Assembly (NCBI GenBank): GCA_041447245.1
Contig: JBGMEA010000021.1
Coordinates: 4,571-68,570, forward strand
DNA: 64,000 nucleotides
Reading direction: 5' to 3'
Source of the DNA: JBGMEA01 sp041447245
GTDB lineage: Bacteria; Bacillota; Clostridia; Eubacteriales; Anaerofustaceae
Shown: one piece after another, positions 42,332 through 52,300 of the stretch
Layout of the letters: each line of letters begins with the position of its first letter
Position numbering within the stretch: position 1 is the first letter of the stretch
Program-made: the position numbers and the translations under genes
Notes under the pieces: model-generated
Told to the model about the DNA's origin: nothing
The model's database searches: none
The model's input: the letters and a program-made list of their open reading frames with translations, nothing else

Positions 42332-44188
42332 TTAAGCATTATCCTGCGCAATCAGAATCAGATAATCCTCCGACGTAAACGTCACTTTGTCCTTTTTGGG
42401 AGGATTGGTGATGATGCTCAGCCCCTGTCCTGCAACTTTCTTATATCCGATTGCGATTTCTCCGCGCTGTCTCGCAAGCTCGGTGATCGTGTAAAAATCG
42501 GTTTCGACATCGGTTTTTACATAACGGCTTGCTTTTTTCATGTACAGTTCCGACCCGTCCGCATCAAGCAGATCTTCGAACAGCAAGGACAATTTTCTGT
42601 TTTCCGAAACCTGCGTGATGATGAGGTTTGTGATGGAACTGCCGACGACAAAGTCCGTAACATTCGCGATTTTCGCCAGTTTCTGATTGCTGACGGAACG
42701 CATTTCGCTGATGAGATTATATTCTATTTCCCGTTTTTTCTCGATATCCCTGATGTGGATGAGCAAGAGCAATGTTTTTGAGTCCGATTCCTCAATATCC
42801 TGCTCCATATTGCTCAGAAGCAGAATGGTGTCCACGCCTTCCGAAATCAGACTCTCCAGTGTGGGACGATGATAAATATCGCAGATTTGTGTGCCGAGAA
42901 TCAGATTTTGATAAGGACGATCCGCAATGGGGCACGGAAGTTCCGCGCAGGCAACCGTCACCGCCGTTCCTGCGCTGACATAATTGTCCAGCTCCGTCAG
43001 AACATTCGGCAGATATTCATTGTAGCCGAGCACAAGCAGATTGCTGGTCTCTCCGTGATGCGTTCCGTTTCCTGAAGCTGAGGACAAATCAACAGAAGGA
43101 GCAGTGAGGCTCGGCATGGAAGCGCCGTCGTCCTCCGCAAGATGAATAACGGCGTCATCGGCAAGAAGGACAGTATCCATCGGCGGATTGAGCATGACAT
43201 TTCCGCCCCGATTCAGCCCGACCACGGCGGAACATTCAAACAGATTGAGAATTTCTCCGAACTGTTTTCCCGCGAGTTGGGGAAAAGTTTCGAAATAAAA
43301 CTCGTCTCCCGAAAAATCGAAGAACTCCGTCAGCACCAGAGACAGCCCCGGCTGACGGCAGGTGTGGGCGATGATGCGGGAGAGCGCATCTTTGAAGTAC
43401 AGCACTTCCGCTTTGCCCTCGCCCGCAATTTTGGCGGCTTCGAGATTTTCGATATTGTGAATCATCGTGGTAATATGCAGACCGCTGTCAAACGCCTGCT
43501 TCGCTTTGAGATAGTTCACAAGCGCAAGCAGTATTTTGATGACGGAGAAATCATCCTCGGCATTGACGATCACCGAGCGGGATGATTCCAAGGAGGCACG
43601 CTCATACAGAAATGTTTCGGTGAGCTTGCCGGATCGGCAGATGATGCGGGTGGTCTTCAGGTCTTCGATGTGACCCTTGATCAGTTCCTCCATCACTTCT
43701 TTTTCTTCTTCGCCGAGCACGACGATGCAGTTTTTCGCGTGATTTTCTCCCGCCTCGATCAGCTCGGAAATGATGGTGTAAATGCCGTCGTTAAAGCCGA
43801 TGATAACGGTGTGACCGCTTTCCAATACTCGGGAGGTACCTTTGCGCAGCGCATAGAGTTTCTGCTCGAAACCGGTGCTGATGATCCCGATGAGGATGCT
43901 GGTGACGAAAATGCCGCAGACCGTGACGACGGACATAAGCACGAGGAAGCCGACATTCGACGTATCGTCTCCCGATAAGGTACCCGCATCGATGGCATGC
44001 ATGAGGCTCTGCCAGATGCTCACGCCCGCGCTCTGATCGGTGTTGAGGAATACCCCGATGATGCCCGCAATGACGACAACCGCCGCCGTGATGAGAAACA
44101 GCATCCCGACAAGCGCGATGGTTCCCTTTGCCATAACAAGATCAAATAAATAGCCCAGTTTTTCTTTCAGTTTCGGTTTTCTCTGCAT
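42332..44188 (-). CDS. CASTOR/POLLUX-like ion channel with TrkA-N-like domains
   Basis: A 618-aa membrane protein. There are two N-terminal helices (about 22-47 and 82-105) around a pore-like segment (SIWQSLMHAIDAGTLSGDD). Two Rossmann/RCK-like domains follow: HTVIIGFNDGIYTIISELIEAGEN (about 126-149) and SNLLVLGYNEYLPNVLTELDNYV (about 380-403). This matches the bacterial relatives of the plant CASTOR/POLLUX channels. It probably gates K+ or Ca2+ in answer to a cytoplasmic ligand. ACAGGAAAT precedes the ATG. Confidence 0.88.
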   Translation of the reverse strand: MQRKPKLKEKLGYLFDLVMAKGTIALVGMLFLITAAVVVIAGIIGVFLNTDQSAGVSIWQSLMHAIDAGTLSGDDTSNVGFLVLMSVVTVCGIFVTSILIGIISTGFEQKLYALRKGTSRVLESGHTVIIGFNDGIYTIISELIEAGENHAKNCIVVLGEEEKEVMEELIKGHIEDLKTTRIICRSGKLTETFLYERASLESSRSVIVNAEDDFSVIKILLALVNYLKAKQAFDSGLHITTMIHNIENLEAAKIAGEGKAEVLYFKDALSRIIAHTCRQPGLSLVLTEFFDFSGDEFYFETFPQLAGKQFGEILNLFECSAVVGLNRGGNVMLNPPMDTVLLADDAVIHLAEDDGASMPSLTAPSVDLSSASGNGTHHGETSNLLVLGYNEYLPNVLTELDNYVSAGTAVTVACAELPCPIADRPYQNLILGTQICDIYHRPTLESLISEGVDTILLLSNMEQDIEESDSKTLLLLIHIRDIEKKREIEYNLISEMRSVSNQKLAKIANVTDFVVGSSITNLIITQVSENRKLSLLFEDLLDADGSELYMKKASRYVKTDVETDFYTITELARQRGEIAIGYKKVAGQGLSIITNPPKKDKVTFTSEDYLILIAQDNA

Positions 44189-44245
44189 ATTTCCTGTACT
44201 CCGTTCCCTTATGCGTTGCTTATTTTGTATTGTTTGCGGATTCTG

Positions 44246-44944
44246 TTACGTCCCGAAAAACGACACGCCGTCCGATTCATATCGGATGAAGGTCACACCG
44301 TAACGCTCCACCTGCGTGCCCGTAAGTTCATGGCGGATCATTTTGTCCGCTGCCGAAATGAGATGATTGATCGCTTCGGGTTTGACTTCCAAATCGTAGT
44401 GAGAGGAATACACGACGTCAAATGTGTCCATCATCTCCTGCAATTTTCCCATGCTCGCGCGATAGGCTTCGAAGTTGCGCCCGTCTCCGAACATGAAGAT
44501 GGAGCCGCCCGTCTGCACGCTGTCTCCGCCGACAAGAAACCGCTTTTCGCGTTCCAGAAGCGCGATGCTGCCGGGTGTGTGCCCGGGAAGAAGAATGACC
44601 TCGAAACGGTAAGTGCCGATGTCGAGAATGTCGCCCTCCCACAGCGGTGACATGACGAGGGGTTCCGCGCTCTTTTTTGCGTAATAATCGAATTCGCTCG
44701 GGTGCATCAAGCGGCGTTCAAAATGCTTCGCCGCACCGATGTGATCCCTGTCCGCATGGGTGAAGACCGCAGTGACGGGCAGGTCGGTGAGCGCATCCAC
44801 CACCGCTTTCAGATCGCCTTCGCCCGTGCAGGTGTCCACAAGCAGTGCTTCCCGCTCGCCGAGAAACAGAAAGCAGCGCACCATGGCACCCTGCTCGATG
44901 GCATAGAAATTTTCTTTGATCTGTTTGGTTGTGTAGGTTGGCAT
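44246..44944 (-). CDS. MBL-fold metallo-hydrolase
   Basis: A 232-aa metallo-beta-lactamase-fold hydrolase. The metal motif reads FTHADRDHIGA, where the usual HxHxDH has Ala-Asp-Arg in place of the middle His (H-A-D-R-D-H), so one metal ligand may be missing. LLPGHTPGSIALL and GGDSVQTGG give the later metal ligands. The family includes glyoxalase-II-like enzymes; the substrate is unknown. GAGGTACCCC precedes the ATG at 44944. Only 15 bases upstream ends the AT-rich 679-aa gene, so the two may be co-transcribed although their base composition differs sharply. Confidence 0.85.
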   Translation of the reverse strand: MPTYTTKQIKENFYAIEQGAMVRCFLFLGEREALLVDTCTGEGDLKAVVDALTDLPVTAVFTHADRDHIGAAKHFERRLMHPSEFDYYAKKSAEPLVMSPLWEGDILDIGTYRFEVILLPGHTPGSIALLEREKRFLVGGDSVQTGGSIFMFGDGRNFEAYRASMGKLQEMMDTFDVVYSSHYDLEVKPEAINHLISAADKMIRHELTGTQVERYGVTFIRYESDGVSFFGT

Positions 44945-44959
44945 GGGGTACCTCAAGAA

Positions 44960-46999
44960 TTAGTCTTGCTCAACGAAATTATTTTCTAAGCTTTCACTAC
45001 AATCCAAAGAAGATTGCAACGCTAATTTTTTCTCAGTAATTTGCTTATATTCGTCCTCATCAAAATCATATTTATTATAGACTTTGCTTTTAATTTTATT
45101 CTGTTTATTTTTTATCGACTCCAGAGGATTTGCTGTTTTTCCAACAATAATTAAATATATATAACCAAATACAAATGGAAAAAAATTAGCTAAAAATGTA
45201 TACGATTCCCAATGTAATTTAATAATCAAAAAACTTATTGAAAATACACCAAATACAATTAAAAGAATTAATATGCCTTTAAATCGTTTTATTTTCTTTT
45301 CAGATTCACGTTTACATTTTGCATCACGATTCGATAGTCTTTCGTATGATTTTTCCAGTTCGGATAATCTTATTCGGTCTATTTCTTTTAAATTAATTTT
45401 AGCTAATTCTAATTCCGATTGAAGGTCATCTCGCTCTTTTTGTAATTCTTCTTTTTTTTGGTTTTCTAACTTAGCTTTCCGATCAAAGTCAAACAAGTCT
45501 TCACCTGTAATCATCTTATAAATATCATCACTGTCTTCTTCAATGATTTCTTCTGGTTTCTTCACTTGTTGTCTTAGATCTAGTATTGAAGCTATAATTT
45601 TATCCTTATTTTCGGGGACGGAACCCTTTTTAATTAACTCGTCGTAACTTTTTGCAACTGAATTGTTTATAAGCTTCGAGAGCACTATTTGAACTTTTGT
45701 TATAATTTGCAATGATTTTGGGAATGCCAAATTTCCTAGTCCTTTGCTCAACTGCACCCATAATTTATTAGTAATTGATGATAAGCTTATAGCTAAAGGA
45801 ATAGAGTACCCTTGATGGGCATCATTTATCTCTCTTGCCATTTGTCTTATAGTTTGATTTTCACTTACTAACAAATACTCAACGTCCTGCACCCTTTCTT
45901 GAATTTGTCCTTTTCTACGTACATTAATATGACTTAATATTGTCTTATAATATCTTATTTTATGTGTTTCTTCAGATTCATCATATAAATATTCTTTGTC
46001 CTCAAGATTATACTCATGATTGTATTTTCTATAATAATCATCATAATCATCAATCGTGATGTGCTTTTTTTCTAATTCCATAAAAAATTCTGTCTTTTTT
46101 AAAATAATGTCACTTGCGGATTTGCATCCTTCAAGAATACTGTTCATTGCTGTTTTAGATGGATCAAGTTTAGCTTGACCTCTTATGATCAGCTCAGCAG
46201 TATTAAAAAAAGATTCAATCTCTTCTTTGGTTTCCTTAAAATATTTAAACTTTATTATTTTTTTATTGTTGTTTTTATTTATTTCCTCTACAAGATTTGA
46301 AAAATCTAAAACCATCTCCTGGAAGAGTGTTCCGTTATATCCTACAAGATGAAATAATATTTCCATTTCAAGAAAATATACTGCTTCTTTTTTCCATGAA
46401 GATACTGCGTTTGGGGTATTATCAAAATTTAACCCATGATATATCACTACCCCTTCTTTAATAGAATTCAGCTGGTTCTCAAAATCTTGATTGTTAATAT
46501 TTTTTAAAATAAACGACCCAATAAGTGCTGAGTTGTCATTTCCGTTAGAATCATCAAGTATGAATTGACAAAAATCATCAAGCAATTTAACTTTATCTTC
46601 ATTTAATATTGCTCTGCCAATATAATCTGATGCATATTTATATAGGTCTCTAATAATTGTATTGTTCTTTTCGATAATTAACCCTTTCATTTTAGAATCA
46701 ATTTCGCTTTTGATTGCTTGAATATTAGTAACTGAGTAACGATTGTATATTTTTTCAATATAATCAATTTTTCTTAAAGCTGTTTTTACAACACTTGATG
46801 GAATATTACTGAAAGCGTATTCTGATCTTAATAAACCCACCACTTGTTCTAGCGAAAAAGTATAAAGGCGTTTGTCTGAAATGGTTTCCTTTATAAATTC
46901 AGCAATTATTTCAAATATGTCATTTTTTCCACTATTGTACAACTCTGAAAAAATTGCATATGATGCTAGATGATTACTGACACTTCGATTATTATTCAT
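44960..46999 (-). CDS. Unknown AT-rich 679-aa coiled-coil membrane protein (candidate defence gene)
   Basis: I do not recognise this family. Residues 45-90 look like a winged-helix (FSLEQVVGLLRSEYAF). The middle (about 160-290) contains SALIGSFILK, VVIYHGLNF and VYFLEMEILFHLVGYNGTLF. The last resembles the first strand of PIN-like nucleases (usually DTN/DTE), but the acidic residue pattern is altered. A charged coiled coil spans about 505-570. Two membrane helices follow (about 575-593 and 602-619), then a soluble Lys/Glu tail. A soluble sensor joined to a membrane unit is a common plan for abortive-infection effectors. It is a single gene, AT-rich among GC-richer neighbours. TAGGGGGAT precedes the ATG. 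Confidence 0.6.
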   Translation of the reverse strand: MNNNRSVSNHLASYAIFSELYNSGKNDIFEIIAEFIKETISDKRLYTFSLEQVVGLLRSEYAFSNIPSSVVKTALRKIDYIEKIYNRYSVTNIQAIKSEIDSKMKGLIIEKNNTIIRDLYKYASDYIGRAILNEDKVKLLDDFCQFILDDSNGNDNSALIGSFILKNINNQDFENQLNSIKEGVVIYHGLNFDNTPNAVSSWKKEAVYFLEMEILFHLVGYNGTLFQEMVLDFSNLVEEINKNNNKKIIKFKYFKETKEEIESFFNTAELIIRGQAKLDPSKTAMNSILEGCKSASDIILKKTEFFMELEKKHITIDDYDDYYRKYNHEYNLEDKEYLYDESEETHKIRYYKTILSHINVRRKGQIQERVQDVEYLLVSENQTIRQMAREINDAHQGYSIPLAISLSSITNKLWVQLSKGLGNLAFPKSLQIITKVQIVLSKLINNSVAKSYDELIKKGSVPENKDKIIASILDLRQQVKKPEEIIEEDSDDIYKMITGEDLFDFDRKAKLENQKKEELQKERDDLQSELELAKINLKEIDRIRLSELEKSYERLSNRDAKCKRESEKKIKRFKGILILLIVFGVFSISFLIIKLHWESYTFLANFFPFVFGYIYLIIVGKTANPLESIKNKQNKIKSKVYNKYDFDEDEYKQITEKKLALQSSLDCSESLENNFVEQD

Positions 47000-47095
47000 T
47001 CAATCCCCCTACAGAATAAATTATGTTTTCAAATATTAATACTATTATAATATAATTTATTACGATTAACAATTGAATACATACTCACGCAACAC

Positions 47096-47122
47096 AAAAA
47101 AGACGTCCGTCACTGAACGTCT
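47096..47122 (-). terminator. Intrinsic terminator after the cupin gene
   Basis: On the reverse strand AGACGT pairs with ACGTCT across ten bases, followed by a T tract. It ends the ade-cupin unit. Confidence 0.75.
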
Positions 47123-47162
47123 CATCTGAAATATAATGCTTTATTTGTTTTTTATCTCTCGC

Positions 47163-47492
47163 TCATTGCTCCGCCACAACGGCAAAAAACACCAAATCTT
47201 CGTCTCCGTCATTCACCATGCTGTGCGCATGCCCCTTCGGACAGTAGTTGCAGATGCCCACCGATAACGTCTCCCACTCCCCGTCCGTCAGCATCTTCCC
47301 CGCACCGCTCAGAATGTAGATGATCTCGCTGTTCGTCTCATGCGCGTGTAACCCGATGGACGCACCGGGAATGAGTTTGCCGTATAAAATCTTGTTCGCG
47401 CTGTCCTGAAACGTCCGCACCGAGAATTCTTTTTCTCCTCCGCGGAAATTCGGAAGAATGGTTTCTTCCGTCTGATCGAACTTGATGTTCAT
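47163..47492 (-). CDS. Cupin-domain protein
   Basis: A 109-aa single-domain cupin. Motif 1 is GASIGLHAHETNSEIIYILSG with His-His-Glu metal ligands, and motif 2 is CPKGHAHSMVN with the second His set. Such small cupins bind a metal and act as isomerases, dioxygenases or sensors; the substrate is unknown. GAGGTAACATT precedes the ATG at 47492. It starts 31 bases after the ade stop and is probably co-transcribed with it. Confidence 0.9.
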   Translation of the reverse strand: MNIKFDQTEETILPNFRGGEKEFSVRTFQDSANKILYGKLIPGASIGLHAHETNSEIIYILSGAGKMLTDGEWETLSVGICNYCPKGHAHSMVNDGDEDLVFFAVVAEQ

Positions 47493-47523
47493 AATGTTAC
47501 CTCTTTGTTTTTTATATTTGAAG

Positions 47524-49254
47524 CTATGCATCCACGGAACAAAACGAGAACGCGTCCACATCGAACAGCCCCATGTCCGTCAGCTTCAGGGACGGAATGA
47601 CGGGAAGTGACATAAAGCAGAGCGTCATCATCGGCTCGACATCGAGACTGACGCCGAGTACATCGTGCGCGGTTTCATGAATGCGTGCCAGTTTGGCATC
47701 CACCCACGCCCCGTCATGGTCGCTCATCAGCCCAGCAACGGGAAGCGCCATGCTTTCGATGACGGAACCGCCGTTCGTCAGCACGATTCCCCCGCCGAGA
47801 CGGATGAGGGTTTCCACGGCAAGCGCCATGTCGGCATCGTTCGCGCCGACGGCGATGATGTTGTGCGAATCGTGCGCCACGGTCATTGCGACCGCACCAT
47901 GTCTGAGCCCGTAGTCTTTGAGCAGCGCCACGGCGACGTTGCCCGTATGATGATGCCGCTCGATAACGGCGATTTTGACGACATCCAAAGATGGATCGAA
48001 AACGAAATTCCCGTCCGCATCCCGCTTGACGGTGACGGTTTCCTTCGCGGTGAGCACCCCGTCGGGAAGCACGGCGATGGCGTGGGCGCGGTCGGTTTTG
48101 AGCGGCAGACGCAGACGACCCGCCGAAAAGTCTTTGACATGCATGCTGCCCGAGACGGCAGACGCATCCCGCTTATGGACAGGCGGCAGATACGCGCCGT
48201 CCGATGCGACGAGCCTGCCTTCAAGGAAGACTTTCTGCACATGAAATTCCGTGAGATTGTTGAGCAGCACGATGTCCGCGCGAAGTCCCGGGGCGATGCC
48301 GCCGCGATTCGACAGACCGAAGCATTCCGCGGCATTGAGGGTCGCCATTCGAATAGCAGTGATCGGGTCGATGCCCTCTTCGACGCAGATGCGCAGGTGA
48401 TGGTCGATGTGCCCGTGACGCAGGATGGTGCGGGGCTGGCAGTCGTCGGTGCAGAGCAGACACCGTCTGTTGTTCTGCGGGGTAACGCCTTTGAGCAGAG
48501 CGCGCAGATCACGGCACGCGGAACCCTGACGCATCAGCACATACATTCCGCGGGAAATACGCGCGTGCATTTCTTCCACGGTGGAACATTCGTGATCCCC
48601 GCGGATGCCTGCCGCGGCGTAGGCGTTGAGCGCATTGCCCGAAATGCCCGGGACATGTCCGTCGATGAGTTTGCCGCTTTGTTTTGCCGCAAGCAGTTTT
48701 TCGAGCACGGCATCGTCCGCCCCGATGACCCCGGGGAAGTCCATAAATTCGCCGAGACCGAGAATCTCCGCGCGGGAAAGAGGTTCGCTCATATCCTGCG
48801 CATCGATGGCGGCGCCCGCATGCTCGAAGGACGTGACGGGCACGCACGACGGCAACATCCATTTCACGTCGAGGGCGGTGGCTTCGGCGGCACCGATCAT
48901 ATAATTCACCCCCGCAAGTCCGCAGACATTCGCGATCTCGTGCGGATCGGCGATGACGGTGGCGGTGCCGTGGGGCACGACCAGACTGCCGAATTCTTCG
49001 GGGGTGGTGTAGGACGATTCGATGTGGACGTGGCTGTCGATGAAGCCGGGGGCGGCATAAGCGCCTTTGGCGTCGACGACATGTTTGCCGTCATACGTTC
49101 CGACGCCTGCGATGAGACCGCCGCAGACGGCGATGTCGCCTTCGATGACGGAGGCGTTATAGACGTCAATGACTTTGCAGTTTTTAATCACGAGCTCCGC
49201 GGGAGTTCTGCCCGCGGCAGTGTCGATAATTTTTTTCAAATTTGATTTGTCCAT
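47524..49254 (-). CDS. ade: Adenine deaminase
   Basis: Converts adenine to hypoxanthine and ammonia in purine salvage. The 576-aa protein has the amidohydrolase metal sites: GFIDSHVHIESS (HxH), ADPHEIANV, GDHECSTVEE and CTDDCQP, plus the Ade C-terminal region with AHDSHNI and GGGIVLTNG. Length is typical. I use the ATG at 49254, nine bases after AGGAG; the TTG at 49263 abuts that site. It lies directly downstream of the AT-rich STAND ATPase gene on the same strand. Confidence 0.96.
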   Translation of the reverse strand: MDKSNLKKIIDTAAGRTPAELVIKNCKVIDVYNASVIEGDIAVCGGLIAGVGTYDGKHVVDAKGAYAAPGFIDSHVHIESSYTTPEEFGSLVVPHGTATVIADPHEIANVCGLAGVNYMIGAAEATALDVKWMLPSCVPVTSFEHAGAAIDAQDMSEPLSRAEILGLGEFMDFPGVIGADDAVLEKLLAAKQSGKLIDGHVPGISGNALNAYAAAGIRGDHECSTVEEMHARISRGMYVLMRQGSACRDLRALLKGVTPQNNRRCLLCTDDCQPRTILRHGHIDHHLRICVEEGIDPITAIRMATLNAAECFGLSNRGGIAPGLRADIVLLNNLTEFHVQKVFLEGRLVASDGAYLPPVHKRDASAVSGSMHVKDFSAGRLRLPLKTDRAHAIAVLPDGVLTAKETVTVKRDADGNFVFDPSLDVVKIAVIERHHHTGNVAVALLKDYGLRHGAVAMTVAHDSHNIIAVGANDADMALAVETLIRLGGGIVLTNGGSVIESMALPVAGLMSDHDGAWVDAKLARIHETAHDVLGVSLDVEPMMTLCFMSLPVIPSLKLTDMGLFDVDAFSFCSVDA

Positions 49255-49301
49255 GTTTGACAACTCCTGAAGTTAAAATAAATTTCCAGTGTCCATGTAT
49301 T

Positions 49302-52300
49302 TCACATATATAACTCCATGCTGATTTCATCTATTTGCTCTTGTTCAATCCTCATTTGCCACATTTTTATGCGCTCTAACAGCAATTTTTTATGTTCTAT
49401 AAATTCAATTCCAGAAAAAAGTGGTAGTAGCAATTCATAAAATTTTATTCGAGCTTGCATATATGGAATCATACTTCCAGAAAAATCCAGGGAGCTCGAC
49501 TCCAATGTCAGTTTTTCAAACACAGAAAACCTACTGTTATATTGAATGAAGAGCTCAATACATTCTTTACGTATTTGAATATCCAATTCCGAAATAATAT
49601 TAAATATCATGTATATTGTATCATTCATATAATTTTCTAATATAATATGTTTTATCCACTCTCTTTGTCGCACTATTTTAACATCCTCATTCGATTGATG
49701 AAAAAGTGAATGTACGACTATCGAACAAATCTCAAAATCGTATAAAGATTCGGCTTTAATTATTTGATAGAAAAAATAATCGAAGATCTCAATATAATCA
49801 TCACTCAACCAACATGCTTTTATTCGATTATACTCTTCGTGATGTAAATCAGAAAAATGATCAATAATAAAACGAACGTACAGTTCAAGCCATGATTTAT
49901 CTGCTTCAATAAAGGTTTTAATAAATAAACCTGAATAATCATCTCCAAACATATATGTATGAAAGTATATTTTTTGTAATAAACTGATATCACTCTTATA
50001 GACTTCTAATAAATGCTGAGGTTTAAAAGAGGTTTTGTTAAACAATAACGAAAAATATATTTTTTTCATAAAATCATTATTATAATGTTTTTGAAAAATA
50101 AGATTTGAAGCGATTACATAAATTTCCGGTGAATATTTTGTAAACTTATCCAATATTTTAAGGTTTCTATATGAGGACTTATCAATATTTTTATCAGAAT
50201 CGGATGTTAAAAAAGCCAAGAATTCATTTACCCAATATTCATTAACCTCTTCAAATGGTAAAGCTTCAAAGAATGTAAATAACCAAAGGTTTTTCTTTGG
50301 AAAATTCCTGCTATTAATAAACTCATATGTATTAGATACTCCATAGTAAGAAAATAATTTCTCATAAATCATTGATGGATAGATTTCTAAATCATTACCG
50401 TAAATTAACAAAGAATCAATAAATTTTAATAACGCATCTTTGCGATTAGATAATGCTAAACAAAAAGTACTTAGACCGTCATTAAAAGACCACGATTCGT
50501 CGGGTATACTAAGCACAATTTTATTACATATTTCTACAAAATCATCTATCTCTTCTAATCTCAAATTATCTGCAAATTGAACGATCTTTTCCTTACGTCT
50601 TTTTTCCCTGTCCTCATATTTTTCATCTGTTTCATAATCTTTTTCTGCTAGTGTAGTATATATTAGCCACTCTTTACTCTTAAATCTATCCGAATAATCT
50701 ATATCTATTTTTATTGAGAATCGATTATACTTCTTGATTAGATATTTACAGATTTTCCCAACTTGAATTACATTCGAATTCTTAATATTTTCGATGATAT
50801 CATAAATAAATTGACTGTCAAACGCGGGGATTATTTTGTCAATTTTATCATCCCACCTCCGTGTATATTTTTCCAGTAAACTAATAATGTCAGAGTGATA
50901 TAGTTGGTTCCCAGACAGTTCAATCAATTTTTTCCATAAATTTCTTCTGTATTCTCTTGACCCTTCCGTATGTTGAATAGGTATCTGATACAATCTGTAT
51001 GTATTATAATCTACGGATTCGCCAGATTCGAAAGTCAACGATAGCAAGCGACTAGATACTTTTACAAAAAATACAGACAAGACGATATCATTTTTATCTA
51101 TTCCAGAAAAAATCGAAGAGACTTTTTTTAACGTGAGATAATCATTATGATGCGAATATTTATTAATGGTGTAATTACTAGATACCAGATGAAAAATCTG
51201 GTTAAGCAAATCATGCCTTTTCTTTGCATATCTGACTATTAGTTGTAGTGCATTTTCAAGATACTCACTATCCCTAAAATCGGTCAACAATAATAAAATT
51301 CCATCACTAACAACATTTGAATTCTCATTATATTTTATTTCTCTGTAATCAATATGGCATTCTTCGCAATTGTCTATTCTATTTTTTACGTATATTAACA
51401 CCTCATTAGGTCTAACCATCTGAAAAGTCTTCATAAAATCAAGGAATAACTCTTCATTTTCTGCTTCATATTTATCCCATACTATTTCGACCGCTTGAAC
51501 TAAATATGCATTATTTTGTTCAGAGTTAAATACTTGCGTGAAAATGCTTAACGTGTTAATTATTCTCTTTTTAAAACTTTTAAATCCTACATATAATAAC
51601 TCAGAAAGCGGGATAATTTTTTTTACAATAAAAGCGTAGTACAATACATAATTAGCCAAACATTGATCTGTAATTTTAGCAACTTTGTCATAATGAATTT
51701 CAACAAATTCATATTTATAAAGAAGATTTATGTTTTCAACAAATTCATTAGGAGCTAATTTTGCAACGTCAAAAATTGCATCAAGCATTTCAATTTTATC
51801 AAAATTTATAGTGCTGAATAAAGAGATAATTGCTGCTGATATGCATATCTTTTTATCTGTTATGATCAAAGTTTGATTTAGAAATTTTTCGTAATAAGTA
51901 CTGTATAATCCTGTGGCGTCCTGAATAACTTGTAAATTTTGATGTTCATTTGCTAATTTACCTGCCATGTAAGCAATTCTCGGATTCCCTTTTGATATAC
52001 GTAATATCTGTTCAATATAAATTTCTGTTCGTATGTTCAAATTAGTTTCTATGAATTTTCTCATCTCATCATCAGAAAAAGGTACAATATCAAATGTTGA
52101 TGGAACAGTAAATTCCTTTATTTCACTAATTACTTTTTCTTTCGCATAATCTCTAACTGTAGCAATTATTTTAATGTCATATCCTTCGTTGGTTCGATTT
52201 AGATAAGATAATACATATTTCAATCCGACCAATTCATTTGCATCATCTACTAAAATCAAATATTTCCCTGGTGTATCAATATAATCAACCAAATCATTAA

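Noticed and set aside
47665..49245. 526-codon open frame on the plus strand opposite ade
   Set aside because: It mirrors the adenine deaminase gene, has a low-complexity His/Asp/Arg-rich product and no ribosome site. ade on the other strand has full catalytic motifs.
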